DNA from: Paramyrothecium sp. XJ0827
Taxonomy: Eukaryota > Ascomycota > Sordariomycetes > Hypocreales > Stachybotryaceae
Reading direction: 5' to 3'
DNA: 64,000 nucleotides
Assembly (NCBI GenBank): GCA_020881915.1
Contig: JAJFPB010000002.1
Span: forward strand, 5,219,001-5,283,000
Shown here: positions 11,444 to 23,422 of the stretch, piece by piece
Position numbering within the stretch: the stretch's first letter is position 1
How the letters are laid out: each line of letters opens with the position of its first letter
Made by a program: the position numbers and the translations under genes
The notes under the pieces: model-generated
What the model was told of the DNA's origin: nothing
The model's input: only the letters and a program-made list of their open reading frames with translations
The model's database searches: none

Positions 11444-13656
11444 ATGTACGCCGCTTCCTACGATACCTCAATGCCTGACACAAGATCGAAAAGTCAGCGG
11501 CAGAGCCGTCGGGGCCGGGCCCGGCATGACGATGCCGCTGCTGCCTCTGCTGAAGCTATTTCCAACGGACCAAGGCGAGGGCCGCCACGCCGGGCCCGGC
11601 AGCAAGCTGTTGCTGCCGCTGCTGCCGTTGAAGCTGCTGACGATGTTGAAGCTGCTGACGATGTTGAAGCTGCTGACGATATTGAAGCTGCTGACGATAT
11701 TGAAGCTGCTGATGATATTGAAGCTGCTGACGATATTGAAGCTGCTGACGAAGGTGGTGTTGAGCTTCCAATTACGATGAACAAGAGCCGGCCGGAACAA
11801 GCCCACGATAGCACACAAAGACCGGAAATTGACCCCTGGACGCTGTAGGCACCGAATTCGAGCCTTTCCAAGTCCCTGAACGCCCCTTCCAAGTCCGACA
11901 GCTCCCTGAGACCCCGTTGAAGCTATTCCAGCATTTCCTACCTATTTGGCTCGTTGCAAAATGGGTCAAATATACCAATAATGATCGGACCGCTGCTGAT
12001 CCTAATGATCCGGCCTTGAAGAAATCTAGCCGTCAGAGACGGTGGAAACCGACCTCCGTTCAAGAGATATATATATGGATAGCTATGACTATCTATATGG
12101 ACAGACACCCAGAAAAACAGCTCTCCAGCTATTGGAAGGAGCCAAAAGGCGGCAGCAATATCTCCCCACCGAATATCACGATATATGTCATATGATCGGT
12201 TTATCCTACTGAAAAACCGGCTTCGAATTCATGATCCAGATAACATAGAAATAGGGGTGCCGGGCCCGTACAATAAGGTCAACGAATGGGCCCTTGTCCT
12301 GATGGAAGCCGCCCTCAGCATCGTCATCGTCGGCAGCATCATTGGCGTCGATGAAGCTATGCAGGGCTTCCAAGGGAGGTCCAGCCAGACTGTGACGATT
12401 AAGACGAAGCCCACGCCCACAGGGCTCAAGATCTGGGTCCTAGCTGTCAAGGGATATATATTACAGTGGATTTGGCATAGGCCCGGCACCCAATACGGGC
12501 CCGTCGGCATCGAGGCCCGTAAGGGCCCGAAGGTCAAGCTATTAGACAGATCATCAAACAAGCCGCCGGCTTTGAACCCTACCCAAGCTGTCGTTGTTGC
12601 CCTAGTAAATCGGCTACCTAGGGAGACGTACCATATCTATATAGATAACCTTTTCTCGTCCCCGGACCTATTCAAAGCTCTGAGGCAGCTGGGGATAGGG
12701 GCCACCGGCACATGCCGTACGAACTGTGGGATCTATCGTGAGATAGTCAAATTCAAGGACAACGATAGAAAAGGACAACAGATGTGGCCTTGGGGCCGGC
12801 TCGAGAGCTGGCCCACGCCGGATAATAAGGTAGGAAGCCCTAGGAAGCCGGGCCCTAGGGAAATGCATTACTGACCGTCTTCCAGGTCAACCAAATCGCA
12901 TGGAAGGACAATGCCTTAGTGTTGTTTCTGACCACTGTTTATGACGGCTCTGAAACCGCTGTCTGCCTTAGAAAACGCCCTAAAGGTGGGCAGCCATATT
13001 CACGCCCAATTCAACAGTTTTTCGGTGACGAGGGCATCAAGGAAGTATCCGTGCCGTTGATAGCTGCTGACTATAATTTATATATGAATGCAGTAGATAG
13101 AGGTGATCATCTTCGAGCAAATATGAAGACAAAGCATCGTCAGAGACGGGGCCCTGCCCGGGCTCTTGCTTGGTCCTTTTTGCTTAAGACAGCTATTTGT
13201 AATAGCTTCATTTTACAACGGGACGGGCAGCCGGCCTTTGAGCCCTCTAAGACACTTAGTGAGTGGCAGGACCGGATTTCTGACGCCCTATGTGAGTATT
13301 ACTATGATAGCTATCGTCAGACAGCTCCATCAAGGAAACGCTATCGAGCTGGGGACGAATTTACGCCTGTCTGGCAGCATAATTTTGGTCCCAGAGGAAA
13401 AAGGGATCGTTGCAAGGGCTGTCAAGGCATTCGAATTTCCCCTCGAACACAGAGCTTTCAAAATGCTAGAAAACGCCGGGCCCTGGAGCCGTTAGATGTA
13501 AATAGCTTCAACAGGCCGGGCCCTGACGATATCGTTGAGCCGGAGCCACCGGAGGGCTTGAATATCAAGCAGACGGAAGATGGTTGTCTGACATGCGATG
13601 TACCCCTATGTAACGAAGGAAAATGCTGGTACATCTACCATCAGCCAATTTACTAG
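11444..13656 (+). pseudogene. piggyBac transposase, frameshifted
   Basis: The N-terminal 130 residues are acidic and repetitive. The catalytic region holds the three expected aspartates: VDEAMQGF near 12350, YIDNLF near 12645 and NAVDRGDHLR near 13100. The tail has a Cys-rich zinc-binding region (RCKGCQG...CLTC...C...CW). A 56-bp intron at 12830-12885 is in phase. Two breaks occur. A lost C in the CCCC run at 11833-11836 shifts the frame before GTEFEPF. A two-base loss in the ATATAT tract near 12175-12185 shifts it before MSYDRF. Both lie in simple-sequence runs, so indel errors are possible. As written, the enzyme is not encoded as one protein. Confidence 0.82.
11627..11752 (+). repeat. Minisatellite, seven 18-bp units inside the transposase
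   Basis: There are seven tandem copies of (G/A)TTGAAGCTGCTGACGAT, encoding six-residue units EAADD(V/I). Copies 1-3 have GTT and copies 4-7 ATT. Copy 5 has GATGAT and copy 7 ends GAA. The reading frame is preserved. Confidence 0.95.
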
Positions 13657-13708
13657 AGCTTCGATGTATCTAGATTTTACCCGGTTCCAATTGGTCAAGA
13701 TCCCAGTC

Positions 13709-13746
13709 CGTTACAACATCTGAGGCTTCGCGCAGTCAAGGGGATA
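13709..13746 (-). repeat. Right terminal inverted repeat of the piggyBac element
   Basis: It pairs with 11335-11372 in inverted orientation, 37 of 38 positions. Just outside it is GCTTTC, the inverse of GAAAGC found a few bases outside the left repeat. Confidence 0.93.
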
Positions 13747-14129
13747 GCTTTCAATTGACTCGTCTGTCTTCTGATACTCCTAAACATATTTGCTTGCTTG
13801 TCATTTGTGAATGTTGCGAAGGCACGGAGGCATGGATGTATCGTCAGATTAGAGGACCTGGCTCGGGCTTGTCTTCAACTGCAAAGATCGCCGACGGGGG
13901 ATATCTGTAGTTGGTGGTTAGTGGGGTCGATGTGCACTTTGCCACTTGCCGTTCTCGGCGTGTTGGTTGTTGCTTTGGCCACGGGCACCCCTGATCTGCT
14001 GTCGGAAAAGACATTCTGCCCGCTTCAATCTGCTTTCTCTTTTCTCTTTATGCTCACATCCTTTTTGATGCATTGGAAGATACAAGAGCCAGCCACGATT
14101 TGCCGCGATTCTCCATCTCGTACTTCAGC
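13747..14129. other. Intergenic region upstream of the MFS gene
   Basis: There is no gene. A short ORF at 13798 is hydrophobic but has no start context or family resemblance. This region should hold the promoter of the downstream transporter, displaced or flanked by the transposon. Confidence 0.5.
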
Positions 14130-15814
14130 ATGACTTCGAAACGCGACGAAGATGCCGAACAAGCTCTACCCGAGATCCCGTACTCTGTTTTCACACGAGG
14201 GGAGAAGTGGTGCATTGTAGCGCTCGTTGCATACGCCGCCTGCTTTTCAACGCTGAGCAGTTTCATCTACTACCCTGCGCTCCACTTGCTATCGCAGTCA
14301 CTGTCGGTATCCATCGACAGTATCAATCTTACTATTACCTCATATATGGCTGTTGCTACGATCGCCCCAACCTTGGTGGGCGATACTGCCGATGCCCAGG
14401 GCCGCCGGCCTGTTTATCTAGTTACCTTGGGGCTCTACGTCGTCTCGAACGTGGCTATCGCGTTGACTAAATCGTATTCCGCCCTTCTTGGACTTCGCGT
14501 AATTCAGGCTCTGGCCATTTCAGGTAGCCCCGCTGCTAAAAAGCCCTTTGCAGGTGCTAATTCCCCTAGGTACTTTCTCAATCGCCTATGGAGTCGTCAC
14601 GGACGTTGCAACTCCAGCCGAACGAGGATCTTTCGTCAGCGCGGTTTCATTCGCGTGAGTCCCGCCTTTAGGTGTTTCTCTGATTGAAGCATGTCCTGTT
14701 AACCTACTCGACATCCAGAATTACCATCGCCCCAAGCGCAGGTCCCATTCTAGGCGGTGCTTTGTCGTACGCCGCAGGATGGACATGGATCTTCTGGTTT
14801 CTGGCCATTGCTGCGGGCTCTTGCGTGCTCATGATGGCAGTCCTGTTACCGGAGACTTCCCGCGATATTGTTGGTAATGGTTCAATCAGACCGCCAAAAT
14901 TGTTGCAGTTACCACTCCCTCGACTCTTCTGCCATTGGGAGATTGGTAGTTCTACATTTCATCACAAATTACGCCTGCCGAATCCGCTTAAATCATTGAC
15001 CATACTCATTCGTAGGGACAATCTTGTCATCATCCTAGCTTGCGGCCTGATGTACGTTGTCTATACGTGTATCAATGCGTCTCTTTCGACCCTCATGATA
15101 GACATATATGGCCTGAATCAGTGGCAGGCAGGGATTATATATCTCCCCTTTGGCTTAGGCGGCGTTGTATCTACGTTTTTCTCGGGGCCACTGATGAATA
15201 AGGCGTATCGAGACACGAGAACGAAGCTTGGTCTTTCGGTTAACAAGGTTGCCGGTGATGACCTGGACAATTTCGAAGTAGAAAAAGCTCGACTCTCTGT
15301 GATATGGGTTCCGATGATATTGACGGCCACCTCAACAGTTGCCTTTGGTTGGGTCCTAGACTACGAGCTGGTAGGTGGCGTTCATACATCCCTTCCCTTT
15401 GAACGGAACAGTAAGCTAACATCCTAAGCATCTCGCCTTTCCTCTGGTCCTACAGTTCATCGCCGGCCTGTGCATGCAACTCGACTTCAGTGTGAGGAAG
15501 GTCTCCGAAACATCCGATTTGCGTCAGCTAATTATGTCTAGATTTACAATACATTACTAGTCGACAAAAATCACCGGAACCCTGCAGCGGCCCAAGCCTC
15601 CAGCAATATAATGCGTTGCACTTTAACAGCTATTACGGTCGCATTTCTTGACGACATCATTCAGGCCCTGGGCGTAGGTTGGACTTTTACTGTTATGGGC
15701 GGGCTTTGTGGAATAGCCCTTTGTTTGTTCGCCGTGGACTTTTACAAGGGCACATCATGGAGACAGCAGGCACTTGATAATCCGCTGGCGAACCATGATA
15801 TTGCGCCAAGTTGA
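14130..15814 (+). CDS. MFS drug:H+ antiporter, DHA1 (Qdr/Tpo-like)
   Basis: The five exons are 14130-14523, 14570-14654, 14719-15370, 15429-15491 and 15542-15814. They total 489 codons with every junction in phase, so the gene is intact at 488 residues. The introns are 46, 64, 58, 50 bp. The N-terminus is acidic, then TM1 follows at WCIVALVAYAACF. The loop 2-3 signature reads GDTADAQGRRPV (D...GRRP), the MFS motif A. GPILGGALSYAAGW matches the antiporter motif C. The plasma membrane protein is expected to export drugs or small metabolites in exchange for protons. The first 131 codons overlap a longer upstream reading frame, but ATG 14130 gives the usual length. The substrate cannot be read from the sequence. 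Confidence 0.88.
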
Positions 15815-15930
15815 GATAATTGGAGCAAAATCACACCAAGCGCCAAAATATTGTAGATGTTAATACCATGATGTCGATACCGTCTCGCCCGCCTTCAAGA
15901 ACCAACTTGAGAAAGGTGGCACCCAGAAAT

Positions 15931-18900
15931 CTAAGATAGACCCGCACACTTTACCACGGCAACCTCTCCGTTTCTTGGACAAAGAAGACTTTTCTCCACT
16001 CTCCAGATGCTACAAAGTGCCAAGCAATCTCGGCTAATCCAATCACCTGGGAGGCTGAATAACTCTCTGACCGAGCCGGAAGGAAGCTGCCAGCAACATA
16101 TTGAATAATTAGTTGAAAGAAAGACGAGTCTATCGCGAGGTAGAAAGCCTAGAGGTCTCAAAATCTGGTAGGAGATGTCCTGTTTGAGGGTGGCTGCTCT
16201 AATCAAGCGTGGGCCAGTGCGGATTGTCTCGTCCCCAAATGAGTCTTTCCGATTTGGAATTAAAGCGGCTTTTAATGACAAGTAGACTTGGTGTCTTTTA
16301 GTCGTATCCCCATCTTGATAGAGATGAATCATAAAGCTCTTTTTGTCTTGCGTGAGCAGAACATTATCAACAATAAGGTCACGTCTGGTCTCCGCTGGAT
16401 CTTGCAGCTCTTTTCCAGGTGAGGTATCGAAATACGTATATGTCTCAGTCTCTTTCAGCTCCGTGTCAAGAACTGTGAGAGTGGTGCCCTCAAACTTTAA
16501 AATGATGCTTGAATCCAGTGGATGGTCGAGAAACACACACTTTGCAGTACCATATTCGTGCGTTTGTGTGACGGTATAAGATTCGAGAGAGACGAGATGG
16601 AGCGAGGACAAAGTCTGTACCAAGATACTTCTGGAAGCCTTCAGGACAAGCAAGTGCAAGATAGGCCCTTTCCCTTGGTTGCGCATAGGAACTTCAGCCC
16701 TGAGGCTCACCGTTGCAGTGCCATCGGCCGGATTCATTGTGATTGCTAAAAAGCTGAGCTTTCTGCTAGAGTCGGAAAAACACAACACTTGCTCTTCGTC
16801 AATGTATGCCATTTTCTCGATACTCAAGAAACCTTTTGAGGAATGAATGATGCTGATTTTCCCATTTTTGACATGATGGAGGCGAATCTTGCCTGTTTCA
16901 GTGCCAGAGAAGAAATATCGCCCGCCGGAAGAGAATGCTAGTGCTGTGACAGCATCAACTTGCTTGTAGTGACCAATTGTGGTTGTAGTAGAAAGAACAT
17001 CACTTTCGCTGTCGCTATCCAGTGGCGTGTAGGTCTCTTCTGCGAACTTGATCAAAGCATTTGGTTCCCAGACATTGGCATAGTTTCCTCGGATGTCATA
17101 AAACCGACGGACATCTGGGCTGAAAGCAATGTCAAAGACCGTTTCTTGCGAGGCTAGTTGGTACAAGTTCGTGAATGTTGATGTCGTGAATATTCTTATG
17201 GTTCCTTTACCGTCACCCGTGGCGAATATGTTCCCGTCACGACTCATAGCTAATCGTGATGCTCCAACAGCTAGCTCATCGGTCTCGCCAGTGTACGGAT
17301 TCCACTTGAAGATAACACCTTCGATGTACACTCCTATAATCTCAGGAGCGTGCGGAAGCCAGGCGGCATCAATGACTTCGCCTCGAGATACGGCATCCCG
17401 CTTTCGCCAGCAGTGACCAATATGAGTTGGGCCCTCAGTTTCCCAAGCTGAGAGTGGGTGCCCACGATAGGCTACAGCAATTAGGCTTGCATCTTCATTG
17501 AAGGCCATGTAATTCGACGCATTCAGGAAATGACCTTCTAGCTCGGGCTCTTCTAGATTCGCAACGACCTGCCAGGTCGGTGCTGCTTCGTTCAAAGCGG
17601 CAGATCGAATGCAGCGATCGTCCGACGCAACGTAAAGCACGGTGCTGTTTTTAATAAACTTCATAGCAAGAGGTCGAGGTTTAGTCGCAAGGTTGGGAAT
17701 CGAGAGCTTGCAATTTCCTGTTGCAACCTCCCATATCTTGACTGTTCGGTAACCGTATGTTGCAATCAAGTTCGCGTTTCCATTGATTTGGAAGCGGTAG
17801 AGGCGCTCCTGGTGTTTGAGCGGGCTCGCCGCAGACTCCTCGAATGTCGATGCATCGTGTATGTGGATGTTGCCGGACGATGTAAGTATGGCTACCAAGG
17901 AGCCAGCTGCCTCAATAGTGGAGGCAAAAACACCGTCCCCGAGTGAAATGCGGGCTAGTGAGTCATCCCAGGTTGAATCTGTCAATCCTGAAACGTCGAT
18001 GCTCTTGGTTTCGGCCTTCCCAAAGATCTGCCATATCGAAGAGCTCTGTGGGCAGAATGGCGGGACGAGCTTATATATAGCTTCAGGCGTACGTCTCAGA
18101 ATATTGCCGAATTTTCCCACAATCTTAATCATATCCGTTGCCCAGTTCTCGCAAAGCTCAATCTCCATCAGTCGCTGGCTCTCATCGAAGTCTTCTTGAT
18201 AGGAGCTCTTCCTTTTGGAAGCATGTTTAGAGAGCTGTTTCGAAGATTGCACGATGACACGTAGCCTCCCAGTGCTTGCCAAATACTCTATCCACGTCAA
18301 TACCCAAGCCCCTGTGAGAAATCTCTTGACGAATGTGCCAAGCTCATTCGAGTGCTCAGAAGCAGCTGTCAGGTGCGCTGACCACATCGTAGCAGCATAA
18401 TCGAGAAATTCTGGAGTTTGGTTTCGGCTGACTTTTGTTCGCAGACCAACAGTCATCAAACAGCGCATACAGCTCGAGAAAATTTCCTTGTGAGCAGAAC
18501 TCTTGTCAATTTTTAACAGTTTGCCATCTTTTCTGGAGAGGTATTCTCGAGCCGTCTTGTGAATCATCGAGATGTTTCCGCTGTTGTCGACGACAACGAA
18601 TCCGGAACACAAGTCAGTAATTGAGCGCTCCAGATCGAACATGCCTGATATATCCTCGCTCAGCGCATAGGACAGTTCAGCAATCGTGAGAACTCGGAAA
18701 GAACATGTCACGTATTGCAGGATAGTCAAAGCAAGCCCTCGATCAGTGGGGGATTCGTGCTGCAGAACTGAATTGGCCATTCGATCATAGAGAGCTTCCA
18801 TACCGGCTGGTAACTGCTGGAGTGCTTGTTCGACGTCGCTCTCTCTTCTGCAGACGCTGATGCGCTCGACTGCAAGGCGCACCCACTTCTCTTGTTAGTC

Positions 18901-21009
18901 TTGGTCTCGCACGATGTAGTTCAAGTGATACCCTACCAGAAAATTATTCTGCGCCCCGTCGAGGATTCTTCTCACAATACTGGCCTTGTAATCCGCTGAT
19001 GCAGAAAAACGGAGTTCTTGTGATATATAGCTCTTGAAGTCGTCCAGGGTATTTTGACCGGTAATTTGTATTGGCATGAAACCAAGATTTGAGGGAATCT
19101 GGCTAAAACAGTCTTCCATTTCAGGAGTGTTGCGGCCTGAGACCAAAACCCTGATGGGGAGGGTTGCTGATGTCAGATCCGAGAAAAGTTTTATTAGTGT
19201 TCGTGGATCTTCAGCTTCATCTAAGCCGTCAATGACCCAGAACAATGGTTCGCTGTGGTGCAAACCCAGCAGTAATGATCGGAAGATGCGATCCCAGATT
19301 GCACGAGGACTGGCAGTTTCCAACTGCACAGCCTCTTCGGCAAACTCAAGGATTCGCGTGAGATATTCTGGCCGTTTCTGTGCAATCTGATATGCAAGTG
19401 AGCGAAGCAAAAGGCTAAGCGTCCGTTTCTTCTGGTCTCCAAATCGTATAAAGAAGTACTGACAACATGCGCCTGACTCCACCAAATTATTGATGATGAA
19501 TGAAGTCATGACTGATTTTCCTGAAGCTGGCCCTCCACTCAACCAAAGTAGCCGAGGTCCGGCTGTGAGATTGTTGCGCCACTCTTGATAGGTGGCATCT
19601 CGTAGGATCCAATCGGAAGTCCCTTGTGCCCATTGATCGCGAAAAAAGCTGTAGTCAACAGCTGGAAGTTCTGTTATGCCAAGAGTAGACTTTAAGTCGA
19701 TAGATTTTCTTCTGCTCAGGGCAGCAGACTCTATCGACCTGTTTGTAGCTATAATTTTGCTCACAAGTGATTTGAGAATATTTCTGACCGCGATATAGTT
19801 GGGATCTTTTGGACTGTCGTACTTGCAAACCCCTTGGTGATCGGCCTCTAGAGCCTTGGACGTCTCTCCAGGATAACCAAGAACAGACGAGTCTTTCTCA
19901 AGTACCATCTGATTGAATCAGCAAATAATAATATTTTTGGTGACCTGGCAAAATAACTTACCACTTTCGTATTTTTCAGGCCAATTGGAGTCGGTAAAGT
20001 TTCGTAAAACGACACAATATCCAACCTTGGGGCGATATGTCTGAACTGTTCATTGAGCTTCTGTAGGGTGAGTGAGTTTTTAGCTAATTCTGCCACGTAT
20101 TGCTTCGAGTTTGTGATCATGCTTGATTGAAGAATTCGATTGAGTGTTTGCGCTAGGTTGGTACCGCGATGTGGTGTTGCGAGAAAACTTATGGCAGTAA
20201 TGGATTTAATAATGGCTGCATATTCTGGATCGTTTTGTCCTTGCATGTATGCCTATATCGAGAGAGTAAGCTCCGAGTACCTACCTGCACTTTGGATCTA
20301 GCTCACCTCTTTGAGTATCAATCCCCCCATGCTGTGAACGACAAATATTAAAGGAACCTTAGGGGAGGTTAGTTACAAATCCAATGTCAAATTCCTTGAT
20401 GCTAACACTTACACTTCCCATTCTCAGCTCTTCTGTCTGCTCATCTTTACCATACTTCAGATCGAAAAGGAGATCTTTGGCGAAATCAAGCATAGAAACT
20501 CCGATGCTGCCGCCTTTACGAAATGCAGCATTGTAACCGAAGGTGAGAATCCTAGCCAGGCAGATATCTGGCTCGAGTGCAAGGAAGGTCAAGGGCCAGA
20601 AGAGTTCCGGGTCTTTAGATTTACACCATGTGCCGGTACTAGAACCCCCAAGGCCATGAATGAAAACGATATCGGCCTTGTGACCATTTTGAGGAGAATA
20701 CACAACTTTCAGCCCCAGCGAGCTCGGCTCCGCGTCGCCCAGCTTTTGTGATGTATGGCTAGCGGTGGTAACAGCTGTTGGAGAACGTTGAATCGATAAC
20801 TCTGCAGGGTCGATAGTCGGCTCTTCAGATGCGACAGTGATTCTTGTTGGAGTAGGACTAGGCTCTCGAGTGGTGGACGCAGAGTTCTGGACTACCAGTT
20901 CTCGGCTGCCCTCACTGCGCTTGCGCCCAAATCGTGAGAGTTTTTGAAACTAGCGGGATCTTAGTCTTTCCGTCCAAGTTGGAGTCAAAGCATCTTGTCT
21001 GCGTACCAT
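15931..21009 (-). CDS. NOD-like protein: alpha/beta-hydrolase, NACHT, WD40
   Basis: The six exons are 21009-21007, 20949-20413, 20357-20307, 20252-19962, 19908-18937 and 18885-15931. The introns are 51-57 bp, all junctions are in phase, and the protein has 1,602 residues. An alternative start at ATG 21228 would add 73 residues of low-quality sequence. Residues about 85-290 are a SesB/DUF676-like serine hydrolase with IVFIHGLGG and the nucleophile elbow VHSMGG (Ser about 189), then ATPHRG. Residues about 380-620 are a NACHT NTPase with Walker A GGPASGKS (419-426) and Walker B LFWVIDGLDEAED (516-528). The last 700 residues contain degenerate WD40 blades, for example YGYRTVKIWEVATGNCKLSI. Fungal NLRs of this build act in non-self recognition or incompatibility-type responses; that role is inferred here. 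The gene looks intact and lies head-to-head with the kinase gene. Confidence 0.88.
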
Positions 21010-21643
21010 TTTACCTTGAGTGATGGTGATAGATTTAGTCCTGTCGAGGCATGGTTCCACTCCCAGTTTTATCCTTGTAATCCATAGGCAAGTCGTTGCC
21101 TTTTTCAACCCCCTGGCAAGTACAGCAATAAGTCTGAACGGGACATTCGTGGTGCCGAGCTGATTGTTTAGAATGGTAAAAGAAGCAGCACACCCTACTC
21201 GAGCCTTCCCAAGAGGAACAGAAGTCAAAAATGAGCCCCATCAGGAGCACATGAGGAGACAGCTGGTTTCAAAGCTTTCCGTTAAGCGCCCAGGTCGGGC
21301 GAGCACCTCTCTGCAACAGAGTGGAGACACAGGGACAAATCCTATTGCTGGAGCAGAGCGCCCGTACTCGCAGGGATCAGAGTCCATAACCAATCATTTG
21401 CAGAGCTGGGTCAATAGTACCCATTTCTTTTGCCTGCGTGTTGGTTCTGCGCATCAAAACTTCGGAATTGTTGCAGATAGCCTACCAATCAACGCGATGG
21501 CCTTTCTGCACATCCCCATGCAGATAACCCAAGGATTCAGTCATGCCTTAATGAAATGAAGGCAGCAGCCCCGCCCGAAAATCCCCTGCGAAGAAGTTGT
21601 TTGCCTTCTGCATCCTAATTTTCTTGTGCTTATAAGGAACAAA
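21010..21643. other. Divergent promoter region between the NLR and kinase genes
   Basis: There is no supported gene. A 131-codon ORF (21164-21559) on the plus strand resembles nothing known and overlaps the likely 5' leader of the NLR gene. Confidence 0.5.
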
Positions 21644-23035
21644 ATGTCAGAAACATTGACACAGCTCCACCGAGGCATTGGAGGCTTTGGAGAACGTGGA
21701 AATGAAGAAGAGCCTTCGGAATTCCTCCAAGACATCCCTGGAGACTTCCCAGTGCCTAAGGCTGTACTCAATGGCAAGCGACCCGCTGGTTTGGCCATCT
21801 CCGCGCTAACTTCTGTTCTAGTATTGCCTCAAGGTGCAAAGATTATATCTGGCGAGAAGAGTGGCATTTCTGCTTGGACCAGGACGGCGAAGCTGTCTGT
21901 TGAATTTCCAGACGGCTCTAACAAGCTCTATTTTATCAAGGTGAGAGATTTTTGCTTCTTAATGTCATAGAAACGAGCTTATAGTAGTGCCAATGCAGTG
22001 CATAACTGGTCAAGGCGCCCGACCTTTGGCTGAAGGAGAATATCACTCAGTTTCCGCTATCAATGCAGTTGTGCCTGGGCTGGCACCAGAGGCTGTTGGC
22101 TGGGGCGAATATGATATTGGCGACACACACTACTATTTCTTTCTCGGTCACTTTCATGACATGGATCTCGCAGCAGCCCCGGATCCAGTTGAATTTGCAG
22201 AAAAGATAGCCAAGCTACACCAAGAAGGCACATCTACGAATGGCATGTTTGGGTTCGCTGTTCCCACGGTGATCGGCAAGATGGAACGAACAGTGACTTG
22301 GGAAACCAGCTGGGCTGTCTCGTTCACTCATCAGTTGAAAGATGTCATCAAGTTCGACAATGAGACAAACGGACGATGGCCCGAGCTAGATGCTGCTTGC
22401 AACCAACTCATTGACGTAGTCATACCCAGACTTCTAGGGGCCCTTCAATCTGAAGGGCGCCAAATCCAACCAGCCCTCATACATGGCGACCTCTGGGAAA
22501 ACAACGTCGGAATTGACATGGAGACAGGAGACATAATTCTATTTGATCCCGGCTGCACTTACTCCCATAATGAGATGGAGTTCGGAACATGGCGGTGCTC
22601 ATGGGCTTTCCACTTCAACTCGCCACTTTACATGCGGCAATATCAACAGCATATTCAACCTTCGGAGCCGGTCGAAGAATGGGATGACCGCAATCGTCTC
22701 TATAGTATTCATCCTTACCTCACCGACTCAGCGGGTCACCCCGGGAGCTTATCGCGGCAAATGTAAGTCACATCTGACCCAGCCACATTTGACCCAGACA
22801 CTCCATTGTTCACATGTTTTTGCGTCCAACCAACTATTGCCTCATTTTTGCTATATAATAGTCTGGTTCCAAGCCAGAGATGATTGTCACTAACTCAAGC
22901 TTCAGAGCATATAACGATATCTTATACCTGTGTGAGAAGTACGGACCACTGGAGAGTCTTGAGCGATATGATCCCGAAAAGGACATCACTCTTACAGGAG
23001 GCCACATTCCGTTCGTCATCAATCAGTTGGACTGA
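21644..23035 (+). CDS. Fructosamine/ketosamine-3-kinase family protein
   Basis: The exons are 21644-21940, 21999-22762 and 22906-23035 (introns 58 and 143 bp), giving 396 residues in frame. The catalytic loop is LIHGDLWENNVGID and the metal-binding segment ILFDPGCTYSHNEMEFG, as in the APH-fold fructosamine kinases. The C-terminal exon supplies the family ending (EKYGPLESLERYDPEKDI...), which confirms the second intron. FN3K enzymes phosphorylate sugar adducts on lysines of glycated proteins so that they break down. Whether this fungal homologue does so is inferred. It is cytosolic, with no signal peptide or membrane segment. It is divergently transcribed from the NLR gene with 634 bp between. 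Confidence 0.87.
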
Positions 23036-23422
23036 TAATTGCAACGCACAGAGACTCCGATTCAAATCGGGTTTGCTTGTCTCGAGACCTTTATGTTGGA
23101 ATGGAATTGTGTCGTTTATGTACAGGCCTTTTAAACACCTTAGGAAGGAGCTATTGACGGTTGCCAGGTGCTACTATCAGTCTTGTCACGTGTCGAATGA
23201 ACACTCCTTATAAGGATTATGAATGATGTTGATGGCCGGTCTGTTGCAGTGTGGTCGCCTAACTCGAATAACCGCTCTTAAGGCAATCCCATGTTCGGGC
23301 TTCTTATCCTAGAATTCCGATTCAATTTAGCTAGTGCTTGATTGTGACGCAGTGGCATGTGTCTGTTAGAAGTGCTTCGGGTATAAAACATTAAACTGGT
23401 ATTGCGAGCTTGTACAATACTA
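23036..23422. other. Convergent 3' intergenic region
   Basis: This is a tail-to-tail spacer between the kinase and the lectin-like gene. No gene was seen. Confidence 0.6.

Larger units (their letters stand above)
11335..13746 (+). mobile_element. piggyBac-type DNA transposon, 2.4 kb
   Basis: The element is bounded by 38-bp terminal inverted repeats that differ at one base and begin TATCCCCTTGACTGCG. Between them lies one transposase gene with a DDE_Tnp_1_7-type domain. No TTAA duplication, the usual piggyBac target, is seen at either edge. If TA is the duplicated target, the repeats would start at TCCCC. Nearly identical ends imply recent mobility or mobilisation by an intact copy elsewhere. 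Confidence 0.88.

Noticed and set aside
11468..11892. Long minus-strand ORFs opposite the EAADD repeat
   Set aside because: Tandem repeats keep several frames open at once; the plus-strand frame continues into transposase sequence, the others do not.
13747..14129. Longer N-terminus for the DHA1 transporter from an upstream ORF
   Set aside because: The upstream frame has no suitable ATG context and ATG 14130 gives the normal cytosolic start before the first helix.
21010..21228. Extension of the NLR gene to an upstream ATG at 21228
   Set aside because: It is in phase, but the 73 residues look like leader sequence and ATG 21009 followed at once by an intron gives a natural start (MFQKLSRFGRK...).
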